A stretch of 56,738 bases of DNA, from positions 1 to 56,738 of the forward strand of contig JACQUC010000234.1 of the NCBI GenBank assembly GCA_016210495.1, in the 5' to 3' direction. The DNA is from Chloroflexota bacterium. Its GTDB lineage: Bacteria > Chloroflexota > FW602-bin22 > JACPRP01. Shown one piece after another: positions 17,271-25,355 of this stretch; positions within the stretch are counted from its first letter, which is position 1; every line of letters starts with the position of its first letter. The translations under genes were made by a program, and so were the position numbers. The notes beneath the pieces were generated by a model, which was given only the letters and a program-made list of their open reading frames with translations, did not search any database and had not been told where the DNA came from.

Positions 17271-19682
17271 ATGGTGCAGCCAACGGCAACAACAGAGCTT
17301 GTTCGTCTAACCGTGAACGGGAAACTGAGTGAGTTCGTCGTAGAGCCGTGGACGACGCTGCTGGAGGTCTTGCGGGACGAACTCAAGATGACCAGGACTA
17401 AAGAAGGCTGCAGCGTTGGAGAGTGCAGCTCCTGCGCCGTGATTATGGACAAGAAAGTGGTTAATTCCTGCCTGATTCTGGCCGTGGACGCCAGGGACGC
17501 GGAGGTCGTCACTGTGGAAGGAATGGCCACCGAAGGCGAGTTTCATCCGATGCAGGAGGCTTTCGTCGACCACGTGGCGATACAGGCCAGGGCCGGCGCC
17601 GAAGGGCTGACCGCCCGACAGGAATTCCTGACCTTCTGCCACATCTGCTGCGGGCACTGCGCAGTTAAGGTGACCGTGGCGAATGGGATGATAGTCGACA
17701 TGGCACCGGACATGGAGAGCGGCCTGTACAACGAGATGTGCGTGGTGAAGAAAGGCCGGCTTTCGATTCCCGAGATTCACACCCACCACGATCGGCTGCT
17801 CTACCCGATGAAGAGAATGGGCCAGCGAGGGGCGGGCAAGTGGGAGCGCATCTCGTGGGACGAGGCGCTGGACACGATCGCCGCCCGGCTCCAGGAAATA
17901 AAGGGGAAGTATGGCCCGGAGTACGTGGTCCTCGGTTTGGGAGAGCCCAAGGGATTGGAGTTCGCGTTCGCCGAGCGATTCGCGACGGCTTTTGGGACGC
18001 CCAACGTGGTGACTCCCGGCTGGCTGTGCGGCGTAACGTTCGGAATGGCCAACATGTTTACTTTTGGCTCGGTCGCCGTACCCGATGAGGAACACAAGCC
18101 GGCGCTGCTGGCACTCTGGGGCGTCAATCCCAACCACACGACTGGGGGCATCAGGCGCGAGACCATCAGCGCGATCCTAGAAAGTGGGGCCAAGCTGGTG
18201 GTAGTGGACCCGAGGAAGATAGATCTGGCGTCGGCGGCAGACCTGTGGATAAGACCGAGGCCCGGAAGCGACGGGGCGCTGGCGCTCGGGTTGCTGAAAG
18301 TCATCGTCGAGGAGAGGCTCTACGATCAAGAGATCGTGGCAAACGCGACGATAGGCTTCGATCGACTGGAGGAGCAGTTGCGGACCTTCTCACTGGAAGA
18401 CGTCGAGAAGGTGACGTGGGTGCCGGCGCGGCAGATCAGAGAGTTCGCCCGGCTGTACGCTCAAGCCCACCCGGCAAGCATACAATGGGGCAACGCGCTG
18501 GACCAGGGCGTGCACAGCTTCCAACTGCATCGGGCGCTCGCCATTATGGTGGGCATTAGCGGCAACCTTAACGTGCCGGGGGGACAGGTGTTCCTGGACG
18601 CGGGTTCCAACTACGTGCGGCCCGGCAGGTTCTTCCTGCTCAACAAGATGCGCCGGAACGCCGAGAAAGCGCTGGGCCGCGAGTACCCGTTGGCCATAAG
18701 ATCTGCGTTCATCTCGGCGCGGTCTTTCGTGAAAGCGGTTTTGACGGAGCAGCCGTACCGGCCAAGAGCAGGCTTATTCATTCTGACCAATCCGGTGGTG
18801 AGCTATCCGGCCGCCAGAGAGACATACGAGGCTTTGATGAAGCTCGACTTCACAGTAGTGTTCGAGCTGTTTATGACGCCGACGGCCGCGCTGGCGGACA
18901 TCGTGCTGCCGGCGGCCGCAGGAATGGAGCACGACGAAGTCGGCTACTGGCCGGGCTGGTACGGTGAGGTGCGGGCGCATCCGAAGGTCGTGGATCCGCC
19001 TGGGGAGTGCTGGGCCGACACGAAGATCATCAACGAGCTGGCCAAGCGGCTGGGACTGGGGGAGCACTTCTGGGAAGAGGATGGCGAGGCCATGGATTCG
19101 TGGCTGGAGCCCAGCGGGATCACGTTTGAAACGCTGAAGCGTAAGCGAACCCTGTTGCCGAAGAAAGAATACGCCGGGGCTTCGTATCGCACGCCATCCG
19201 GGAAGCTGGAAGTGTACTGCAAGCAGCTCGAGGAGCTCAACCTCAGCCCATTGCCAACCTGGCAGGAGCTATCGGCGATGCCGGAGACGGCCGAGGAGTT
19301 CCCGCTGTTGCTTACAAACTCGAAGGAAGAGGTTTACGTGAACACGGGCTACAAGAACCTCCCGTCGCTGCGGGCGATGCGGCCCGAGCCGCTGGTGCAA
19401 ATGAACCCCGAGACCGCTCGCAACGCCGGCCTTGACGAGGGAGACGAAATCTACATCGAGACGAAGAACGGTAGGATCAAGCAGCGGCTGGCGCTGGATC
19501 CTAACCTCGACCCAAGGGTGGTGCACGCGTCGTTTGGGTGGTGGTTCCCGGAGGACCGGACGGGCCTGTACGGCTGGGACAGGGCCAACATAAACGTGCT
19601 GACGGGTGACGATGGCCCGTACGATCCATCGGTCGGGTGTATGGTGCTGCGCGGGGTTCCGTGCCGAGTGCAAAAGGCTTAG
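17271..19682 (+). CDS. CoxS-type [2Fe-2S] domain fused to a DMSO reductase-family molybdopterin oxidoreductase
   Basis: An 803-residue single frame. Residues 10-105 match the N-terminal half of XDH-family small subunits: plant-type [2Fe-2S] with C47, C52, C55 and C67 (CSVGECSSC then NSC), then HPMQEAFVDHVAIQ, the helix that in CoxS leads into CGFCTPG. The second [2Fe-2S] domain stops exactly there. After a short linker the DMSOR fold begins with a [4Fe-4S] motif (C123, C126, C130, C157) and the usual PMKRMGQRGAGKWERISWDEAL. C253 (TPGWLCG), 96 residues after the fourth Cys, is the likely Mo ligand. The C-terminal MGD-binding domain is present (TNSKEEVYVNTG, VHASFGWWFPED). It begins 1 bp after the CoxM gene stop. 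The reaction is unknown. It may serve as an electron donor or acceptor for the CoxL/CoxM pair. Confidence 0.88.
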   Translation: MVQPTATTELVRLTVNGKLSEFVVEPWTTLLEVLRDELKMTRTKEGCSVGECSSCAVIMDKKVVNSCLILAVDARDAEVVTVEGMATEGEFHPMQEAFVDHVAIQARAGAEGLTARQEFLTFCHICCGHCAVKVTVANGMIVDMAPDMESGLYNEMCVVKKGRLSIPEIHTHHDRLLYPMKRMGQRGAGKWERISWDEALDTIAARLQEIKGKYGPEYVVLGLGEPKGLEFAFAERFATAFGTPNVVTPGWLCGVTFGMANMFTFGSVAVPDEEHKPALLALWGVNPNHTTGGIRRETISAILESGAKLVVVDPRKIDLASAADLWIRPRPGSDGALALGLLKVIVEERLYDQEIVANATIGFDRLEEQLRTFSLEDVEKVTWVPARQIREFARLYAQAHPASIQWGNALDQGVHSFQLHRALAIMVGISGNLNVPGGQVFLDAGSNYVRPGRFFLLNKMRRNAEKALGREYPLAIRSAFISARSFVKAVLTEQPYRPRAGLFILTNPVVSYPAARETYEALMKLDFTVVFELFMTPTAALADIVLPAAAGMEHDEVGYWPGWYGEVRAHPKVVDPPGECWADTKIINELAKRLGLGEHFWEEDGEAMDSWLEPSGITFETLKRKRTLLPKKEYAGASYRTPSGKLEVYCKQLEELNLSPLPTWQELSAMPETAEEFPLLLTNSKEEVYVNTGYKNLPSLRAMRPEPLVQMNPETARNAGLDEGDEIYIETKNGRIKQRLALDPNLDPRVVHASFGWWFPEDRTGLYGWDRANINVLTGDDGPYDPSVGCMVLRGVPCRVQKA

Positions 19683-19691
19683 GAGGCATTT

Positions 19692-20438
19692 ATGGGTGAC
19701 AGCAGACTGGAAAGCAATCAGGCCAAGATCGCCGAGCTCAAAGAGAGGGTATCGACGGCAATACGGGTGTTGGGCAGGCTAGGCATGGCGGACTGGCTGG
19801 GCCACGCCAGCGCGCGCGTCCCCGGCACCGACCTTTTCGTGACGAGCCCCAAGGGAGCCAAGCGGGGCAACGTGCAGTCGTTTCGGGCGCAGGACATACT
19901 GGTGATGGACCTGGAGGACCACGTGGTCGATGGCGCCGCGCCCCCACCTGGTGAGTTCTATATTCATTCGGCGATCTATCGGCGTCGACCCGATGTCATG
20001 GGGGTGATTCACGACCATCAGCAAATGACCGTGTTATTCGGCATCGCTCGCCGCGAGATCAGGCCCTTGCACTTGATGTCCGCGAGCGTGGTCAAGGAGC
20101 CTATCCCCGTGTACGACAGTCCGCACGCCATCTCGACGCCAGAGCGAGGACGGGCCATCGCCGAGACAATCGGCACGCACTGCGCTTGTCATATGCGCGG
20201 ACACGGCGTGGTCGTCGTGGGCAACTCCGTGGAGAACGCGGCGATGAACGCCATCCACCTGGAGCGGCAGGCACAGTGGAACTATCTAGCTTGCCAGTTG
20301 GGCGATCCGGCGGTCATCGCGGCCGCGGCGATTCCACTGGAAGAGGTCGAGGAGTTCGCCGAGTTCCAGAATCCGGCGCGGGGCGGTGGCGGGGGAACAG
20401 GCGCCTGGGCCTACTTTACCAGCTTGCTGGAGAGTTGA
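19692..20438 (+). CDS. Class II aldolase/adducin-family protein
   Basis: A 248-residue protein with AGGAGG directly upstream of its ATG. The class II aldolase fold is seen in DWLGHASARVPGTDLFVTSP, the catalytic Glu in PPGEFYIHSAIY, the metal pair in VIHDHQQ (HxH) and a third His in MRGHGVVVVG. Family members cleave sugar phosphates by retro-aldol reaction or, in aromatic pathways, decarboxylate hydroxylated aromatic acids (for example dihydroxyphthalate decarboxylases). The operon context favours a decarboxylase or hydratase role over sugar-phosphate cleavage, but this is inferred. A glycine-rich run (RGGGGGTG) precedes the C-terminus. Confidence 0.85.
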   Translation: MGDSRLESNQAKIAELKERVSTAIRVLGRLGMADWLGHASARVPGTDLFVTSPKGAKRGNVQSFRAQDILVMDLEDHVVDGAAPPPGEFYIHSAIYRRRPDVMGVIHDHQQMTVLFGIARREIRPLHLMSASVVKEPIPVYDSPHAISTPERGRAIAETIGTHCACHMRGHGVVVVGNSVENAAMNAIHLERQAQWNYLACQLGDPAVIAAAAIPLEEVEEFAEFQNPARGGGGGTGAWAYFTSLLES

Positions 20439-20552
20439 GTAGCGCATTAAGGAGGGTAGTGTACGCTGCGGCCAGGAAGGCCATCAAGGCGCGCGGCCCC
20501 GCTCTCCTCTTTGTAAACGTGAAGGGCCAGACCAGAAGAAGAGGAATGGCAC

Positions 20553-21419
20553 TTGGATAAGCTGATTGTTACCGTGGCGGTAACTGGAGCATTCCCCACG
20601 CGACGGAACAGCCCCTACATCCCTTACACCACGCGCGAGATCGCCGACGAGGCAATTCGAGCCTGGGAGGCAGGCGCAGCGGTGGCCCATATCCATATGC
20701 GAGAAGACAACGGTCGCCCCAGCGCAGATATCGACCGCTTCGCGGAGACGATCGACTACATTCGGGCGAGATGCGACATTGTCATCAACGCGACGACCGG
20801 TGGCGGGCATACATCCGGCATAGCGGCAGAAGATCGTCTTGCCGTGGTCCCAAGGTGCAAGCCTGAAATGGCCTCTCTTGACGTGGGAGCCATCACTCTG
20901 GGGACCTACGACAAGCAACAATGGAAGTGGGTGGTCGACGGTGTCAGTGGCCTGACCTTCAGCCAGCTCCACCATTTTGCCGAGGTAATGCGGGAACACG
21001 AAGTGAAGCCCGAGGTGGAGATTTTCGACGTCTCGGGCATACACGCCGCGAACTTGCTGATCGAGGCAGGAGCGCTCACTCCACCATTGCAGTACGGGCT
21101 CGTCCTGGGCATGGCAGGGCAGATGATTCCGGCCTCGGTAAAGAACCTGCTCTTTCTGGTGGAAACCTTGCCGCCGGGAAGCATTTGGACCTGCATTGCC
21201 ATCGGCAGGCATCAGTTCACGCTTGGCTCAGTGGCAGTCGTTCTAGGCGGCCACGTGCGGGTCGGCTTCGAGGACAACGTCTACCTGTCGAAGGGTGTCC
21301 TGGCGAAAAGCAACGCCGAGCTCGTGGAGAAGATGGTCAACATCGCGGACCAACTGGGTCGTGATGTGGCCAGCCCGGCCGAGGCCAGGCGCATTCTTGG
21401 CTTGCCGGAGAAGGCTTGA
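20553..21419 (+). CDS. Beta-keto acid cleavage enzyme (BKACE/Kce family, DUF849)
   Basis: A 288-residue TIM-barrel protein with a TTG start behind GAGGAATGG. The N-terminus (IVTVAVTGAFPTRRNSPYIP), the metal-binding AHIHMRED, the Arg/Glu pair in RVGFEDNVYL and GGH are BKACE hallmarks. The family condenses a beta-keto acid with acetyl-CoA to give acetoacetate and a new acyl-CoA, as in lysine fermentation (3-keto-5-aminohexanoate). Here it could carry out the ring-opened product cleavage step of the operon. The 114-bp gap upstream holds no gene. Confidence 0.88.
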   Translation: MDKLIVTVAVTGAFPTRRNSPYIPYTTREIADEAIRAWEAGAAVAHIHMREDNGRPSADIDRFAETIDYIRARCDIVINATTGGGHTSGIAAEDRLAVVPRCKPEMASLDVGAITLGTYDKQQWKWVVDGVSGLTFSQLHHFAEVMREHEVKPEVEIFDVSGIHAANLLIEAGALTPPLQYGLVLGMAGQMIPASVKNLLFLVETLPPGSIWTCIAIGRHQFTLGSVAVVLGGHVRVGFEDNVYLSKGVLAKSNAELVEKMVNIADQLGRDVASPAEARRILGLPEKA

Positions 21420-21485
21420 ATCTTACCGTGGACGCGTACCTTAGCATCGAGATTACGAGGGATAAATAGGGAGGAACCGCACATT

Positions 21486-22118
21486 ATGGCTGAGAAGCTG
21501 ACCATCGATCCAAAACAAGCCGCGCTAGTTGTGATCGACGTGCAGAATGGTTATTGCCACGAGCGGGGTGGACTGGCGTTAGCAGGGGCAAACAACAAGC
21601 CGCAAATAGCTATCGTGCCAAGAGTCAAGTCGCTGGTGAAGCTCTGCCGGAAGGCTGGGATACCGATCGTGTGGGTGCTCCAGGAGCATTACCCGGACGA
21701 CGAAACGCGCAAGCATCACGTCATCCCTTCGCACATGGACAAGCGGGGGATAAGCGTGGCGATGAAGAACACGTGGGACGGCGAGCCCGTGCAAGAGCTA
21801 AAGGAGGAGATGAGGCCCGACGACCACTACGTGAAGAAGCACCGGATGTCCTCGTTCTATGGCACTACTCTCGAGGTGCTATTGCGGATGATCGGCAGGC
21901 GGCTGCTGATTATCTCAGGGGTATCGACGAACGTGTGCGTCGAGTCCACCATAAGGGACGCCTACTTCCGGGATTTCGACCAGATTCTCGTGTCCGACTG
22001 CACGGCGTCATCCTTTGAGGACCTGTATCAGGCGACGTTGAAGAACGTCGAAGTCTACTTTGGGCGCGTGCTGACGCTGCAGCAGCTTGCGGAAACGCTG
22101 GATATTGGGCTGGAGTAG
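21486..22118 (+). CDS. Isochorismatase-family cysteine hydrolase
   Basis: A 210-residue protein with the complete catalytic triad: Asp in VVIDVQNGYC, Lys in YVKKHRMSSFYGT, and Cys in VSTNVCVESTIRDAY. TNVCVEST with this length is typical of amidohydrolases of the family, such as maleamate amidase, ureidoacrylate hydrolase (RutB) and biuret hydrolase, rather than true isochorismatases. An amide or ureido intermediate in the operon's pathway is therefore possible. The upstream GGGAGG site gives a clear start. The stop TAG lies within a GTAGGGGCG hairpin-repeat flank. Confidence 0.87.
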   Translation: MAEKLTIDPKQAALVVIDVQNGYCHERGGLALAGANNKPQIAIVPRVKSLVKLCRKAGIPIVWVLQEHYPDDETRKHHVIPSHMDKRGISVAMKNTWDGEPVQELKEEMRPDDHYVKKHRMSSFYGTTLEVLLRMIGRRLLIISGVSTNVCVESTIRDAYFRDFDQILVSDCTASSFEDLYQATLKNVEVYFGRVLTLQQLAETLDIGLE

Positions 22119-22205
22119 GGGCGACGCGTCGGAACGGTCGGATTGATCGTGTCGCTGTGGCAGTCAAACGGGCACGCGTCCGCCTGAGGCGGACGGCTAC
22201 GGGTC
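22114..22205. repeat. Hairpin repeats in a convergent gap
   Basis: GTAGGGGCGACGCGTCGG overlaps the upstream stop codon and contains the palindrome CGACGCGTCG. About 55 bp on, GTCCGCC-TGA-GGCGGAC is followed by GGCTAC. No gene lies between the hydrolase and hslV, whose 3' ends face each other here. Confidence 0.65.
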
Positions 22206-22227
22206 GACGGACGGGAAGCAGGCGGGT

Positions 22228-22791
22228 TTATGCTGGTTGCGCGGGAGGTATGGGCTCGGTGGGGCCGAGCTCTTCCAGGACGATCTTGTCATTGGTGTAG
22301 ATACAGAGGGAGGCCGCGATCTCCATAGCAATGCGGGCGATTTCTGCTGCAGGCTTATCGGTGTTGTACAGGAGGGCCTTGGCCGCGGCCTGCGCGTAAG
22401 CTCCCCCCGAGCCGATCGCCACGACGTCGTCGTCGGGCTCGATCACTTCGCCCTGTCCCGAGAGCACCAGCAGTTGAGTGTTATCCGCGACAATGAGCCA
22501 GGCCTCGAGACGTCGCAGGTAGCGATCGGTCCGCCATTCCTTGGCCAACTCCACCGCCGCACGACGCAGGTTGCCGCTGTACTTCTCGATCTCCACCTCG
22601 AACTTATCGAACAGGGTCAAGGCGTCGGCTACTGCTCCCGCAAACCCCGCCAGGACGTGGCCGTGGTACAGCGTGCGTATCTTCTTGGCCCGGTGCTTCA
22701 TGACGACGTCGCCGACGGTGACCTGACCGTCACCAGCCATGGCTACCTGGTTGTGGCGCTTCACCGCCACGACAGTGGTCGCTCTCAGCAT
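22228..22791 (-). CDS. hslV: HslV (ClpQ) ATP-dependent protease proteolytic subunit
   Basis: A 187-residue protein with the proteasome-like HslV fold. After a short propeptide (MLRA) comes the mature N-terminus [20 protein letters not shown], whose first Thr is the nucleophile. [14 protein letters not shown] and the C-terminal helix with [11 protein letters not shown] are conserved. It forms a dodecamer that degrades proteins unfolded by HslU. hslU normally follows hslV, but here the downstream neighbour is a convergent unrelated gene, so HslU is encoded elsewhere or missing. It overlaps the 3' end of aroE by 7 bp. Confidence 0.95.
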   Translation of the reverse strand: MLRATTVVAVKRHNQVAMAGDGQVTVGDVVMKHRAKKIRTLYHGHVLAGFAGAVADALTLFDKFEVEIEKYSGNLRRAAVELAKEWRTDRYLRRLEAWLIVADNTQLLVLSGQGEVIEPDDDVVAIGSGGAYAQAAAKALLYNTDKPAAEIARIAMEIAASLCIYTNDKIVLEELGPTEPIPPAQPA

Positions 22792-23657
22792 TCCTCAAGC
22801 ACCCTCTTCAGCCGCTCGAACATCAGACCCACCGGCGCCTGCTGGCCCGTCCAGAGCTCAAAGGCCGCAGCTCCCTGGTACACGAGCATGGGGAGCCCGT
22901 TCAGCACTCGAGCGCCACGAGCCTGGGCATCGCGCAGGAGCGGGGTCGTCGTTGGATTATACACGAGATCAAAGACGAGCGCATCCTCGGGGATAAGGTC
23001 TGGCGGCAACAAGCTGCCGCCCGGGTCGGAGCCGTGTTTCATCCCCACGGAGGTCGCGTTCACCACTAGGTCACAACCGGCGAGGGCTTTCGCCAGGTCC
23101 TGGCGGGCGCACGAAAGGGCCGATAGCTCGACCTGGGTCCCCTTCGCGGCGAGAAAGTCCACCAAGGACTGTCCCCGTGCGACGTGCCTGTTGCAGATAA
23201 CCAGGCGAGCCGCGCCTGCCCGGAGCAGCGCGATGGCGGCGGCTCGTGCCACACCCCCGGCGCCCAGGATCAGCGCGTACTTGCCAAACGGCTCGAAACC
23301 GGCGTCGTATTCAAGCGAACTGATGAAGCCTTGGACGTCGGTATTGTAGCCTTTCAGGCTGCCGCGCTCGTGGAGAATCGTGTTGACGGCGCCAATATCG
23401 TGAGCCTGCTCGTCCAGTGCATCCAGCAGCGGGATCACGGCCTCCTTGTACGGGATGGTCACGTTCGAGCCCAGGCAGTCTGGCATCCTCAAGCTGGCGA
23501 CCGCGCCATCAAGATCCTCTGGCAGCGTCTCCCACAGCTCGTAACACGCGGGCAGGGAATAATAATCGAAGGCGGCCTGCTGGAACAGCGGCGAGAAACT
23601 GTGCTGCAAAGGGTAGCCGATGAGTCCGACGACCTTTTTTGCTCTTGGCCTCAACAA
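22785..23657 (-). CDS. aroE: Shikimate dehydrogenase
   Basis: A 290-residue NADP-dependent enzyme of the shikimate pathway (3-dehydroshikimate to shikimate). Substrate-binding domain: [17 protein letters not shown], and [10 protein letters not shown] with the catalytic Lys. GAVNT and NTDVQGF follow. The cofactor-binding Rossmann domain has [16 protein letters not shown] and NATSVGM. Length and motif order are normal. It lies in a minus-strand run mltG-aroE-hslV with short gaps and a 7-bp overlap with hslV. Confidence 0.95.
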   Translation of the reverse strand: MLRPRAKKVVGLIGYPLQHSFSPLFQQAAFDYYSLPACYELWETLPEDLDGAVASLRMPDCLGSNVTIPYKEAVIPLLDALDEQAHDIGAVNTILHERGSLKGYNTDVQGFISSLEYDAGFEPFGKYALILGAGGVARAAAIALLRAGAARLVICNRHVARGQSLVDFLAAKGTQVELSALSCARQDLAKALAGCDLVVNATSVGMKHGSDPGGSLLPPDLIPEDALVFDLVYNPTTTPLLRDAQARGARVLNGLPMLVYQGAAAFELWTGQQAPVGLMFERLKRVLEEC

Positions 23658-23678
23658 TCCGTCCCCTTCCCAGTTTTG

Positions 23679-24785
23679 CTACTTCTGATACTTCGAAACA
23701 TTGCTATCGTGCTCTTGCAAAGTCCTGGCGAAGGCGTGCGAGCCATCGTCTCTTGCCACAAAGTAGAGAAAATCTGTTTCGGCAGGTTCCAAAGCCGACT
23801 TCAGGGAAGCCAGCCCCGGGTTGGCTATGGGACCTGGAGGCAGCCCCCGGTACCGATATGTGTTGTATGGCGAATCGAAGGCGAGATCGGCGGTGGTCAG
23901 CGACTTCTTCCAGTAGCCGTTTTCGTCAACTTGACCCAATCGGGCAGCGGCCACGGCGTACTGCACGGTCGGATCCGCCTGCAAGGGCATATTCCTCTTA
24001 AGCCGATTAAGGTAAACGCTGGCGATGATAGAGCGCTCGCCCGCCACTGCCGCTTCGCGCTCCACGATCGAAGCGAGCGTAGCCACCTGATGGATGGTCA
24101 GTCCGCGCTTTGTAGCTTGCTCGCGCATCGGCCCATCGAAGTGCTCCCCGAAGTTCTTTAGCATCGTCGTGATCAAGTCCGAGGCGGTGATGCCTGGTGG
24201 AACCCGATAGGTGTCGGGGAAAAGGTAACCGTCAAGCGAGCTATTTGGCGGTCTGCTGCGAAGGAACTCCGCGTCGAAAAAGGCACTGTTCGCTAGCCTC
24301 AAGAACTCAGCGCGATCGACAACCTTTCTCTTGTGCAGCAGGTCGGCGATCTCTTCCATTCGCCAGCCCTCGATGACCGTGATCATAGATCCCAGATATC
24401 GCCCCCCCTGGAGCTCATCGATTATTTCGTTGACCGTCATATTGCGGCGCAGCAGGTACTCGCCGGCCTCGAGCCGGTTTTCAACTCCTCTGAGACGCGC
24501 GACAACCCGAAACAGCCAGGCATTGCTAATCAGCCTGGACGTCTCAAGCCTCGTGGCGATAGTCGACGCCGTCTCGCCCTTACGAATGGGAAACCGCACG
24601 GTCGCGGCGTTGTCGCTCGCGGGGCGATCAAGCTGCTGTGCGATCGCCCACACGCCGAGATCGGACACGTTCTTCTGCTGGGAGATGAGGTAAAAGGCAG
24701 CGCACATGACGGCTATGACGAGCAAAAAGGCGACGGTTAGATATCTCACGTGTGGGTTCTCCCGAAGCTCCGATGGCAAATGCAA
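23679..24785 (-). CDS. mltG: Endolytic murein transglycosylase MltG (YceG-like)
   Basis: A 368-residue membrane-anchored enzyme. One N-terminal membrane helix (YLTVAFLLVIAVMCAAFYLI), a LysM-like region (FPIRKGETASTIATRL), then the YceG domain with GYLFPDTYRVP and the catalytic Glu in LASIVEREA. The C-terminal segment (YNTYRYRGLPPGPIANPG) is diagnostic. It cleaves nascent glycan strands and sets peptidoglycan strand length. The ruvX-mltG pairing is common in bacteria. The 21-bp gap to aroE indicates one transcript. Confidence 0.95.
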   Translation of the reverse strand: MHLPSELRENPHVRYLTVAFLLVIAVMCAAFYLISQQKNVSDLGVWAIAQQLDRPASDNAATVRFPIRKGETASTIATRLETSRLISNAWLFRVVARLRGVENRLEAGEYLLRRNMTVNEIIDELQGGRYLGSMITVIEGWRMEEIADLLHKRKVVDRAEFLRLANSAFFDAEFLRSRPPNSSLDGYLFPDTYRVPPGITASDLITTMLKNFGEHFDGPMREQATKRGLTIHQVATLASIVEREAAVAGERSIIASVYLNRLKRNMPLQADPTVQYAVAAARLGQVDENGYWKKSLTTADLAFDSPYNTYRYRGLPPGPIANPGLASLKSALEPAETDFLYFVARDDGSHAFARTLQEHDSNVSKYQK

Positions 24786-24793
24786 GGCACCGG

Positions 24794-25246
24794 CTAGTCC
24801 TCATATATCGGGGTTTGAGATTTCTGCCGCGCCTGAGTTTTCAAAAAATCGAGATAGCCCTGCAGGATAAGGGCGGCTGCGACGGCATCGATGATCTGCT
24901 TGCGCCTGGCGCGCTTGACTCCGGCGGCAATCATCAGCTTTTGCGCCCCCGTGGTAGTCAAGCGCTCGTCCCAGAATTCCACTGGCATGCCCGACCGCTC
25001 CTCCAACTCTCGTCCGAATTCCTGCACCTTTCGTGCCTGCTCTCCGATTTCGCCGGCCATCGTGCGAGGAAGGCCAATGATGACCTTTTCCACCTCGTAC
25101 TCGCGAACGAGGTCCGCTATCGCCTGGAAATCACGCTTGGAGGAAACGCGCTGGATCACCGTGAGGCTCTGCGCGAGCCACAAATCCGGATCGCTGACGG
25201 CCACACCTATTCTCTTGTCGCCGACATCCAGACCCAACAGGCGCAT
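24794..25246 (-). CDS. ruvX: RuvX/YqgF-type Holliday junction resolvase-like protein
   Basis: A 150-residue RNase H-fold protein: LLGLDVGDKRIGVAVSDPD holds the first catalytic Asp, VIIGLPRTMAGEIG the conserved core, and FWDERLTT the Glu motif. The C-terminal DAVAAALILQGYLD motif is also present. The family acts as a putative Holliday junction resolvase and in 16S rRNA 5' processing. I chose the ATG at 25246 because the core motif begins immediately after it and GGGGGT lies upstream; an in-frame extension to 25285 runs into repeat DNA. It is 8 bp upstream of mltG. Confidence 0.92.
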   Translation of the reverse strand: MRLLGLDVGDKRIGVAVSDPDLWLAQSLTVIQRVSSKRDFQAIADLVREYEVEKVIIGLPRTMAGEIGEQARKVQEFGRELEERSGMPVEFWDERLTTTGAQKLMIAAGVKRARRKQIIDAVAAALILQGYLDFLKTQARQKSQTPIYED

Positions 25247-25259
25247 CACATACCCCCAA

Positions 25260-25355
25260 GGGCGATTGGGCAACCGGGCAACCACATTCGCCTAAGGCGG
25301 ACCCCTACGAGAACGGGCGATCGGGCAACCACGTCCGCCTAAGGCGGACCCCTAC
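25260..25355. repeat. Two tandem repeat units with GGCGGACCCCTAC hairpin
   Basis: Unit 1 (about 25260-25310) and unit 2 (about 25315-25355) share GGGCGAT-GGGCAACC, then a hairpin (GTCCGCC-TAA-GGCGGAC in unit 2; unit 1 has a degenerate left arm, ATTCGCC), then CCCTAC. Unit 2 overlaps the stop codon of the upstream baseplate-J-like gene. Confidence 0.7.

Noticed and set aside
17271..19682. Standard formate dehydrogenase/NuoG-type protein
   Set aside because: The N-terminal [2Fe-2S] spacing (C-x4-C-x2-C-x11-C followed by HPMQEAF) is of the XDH small-subunit type, and the His-Cys and extra 4Fe-4S ferredoxin domains of NuoG-type proteins are absent.
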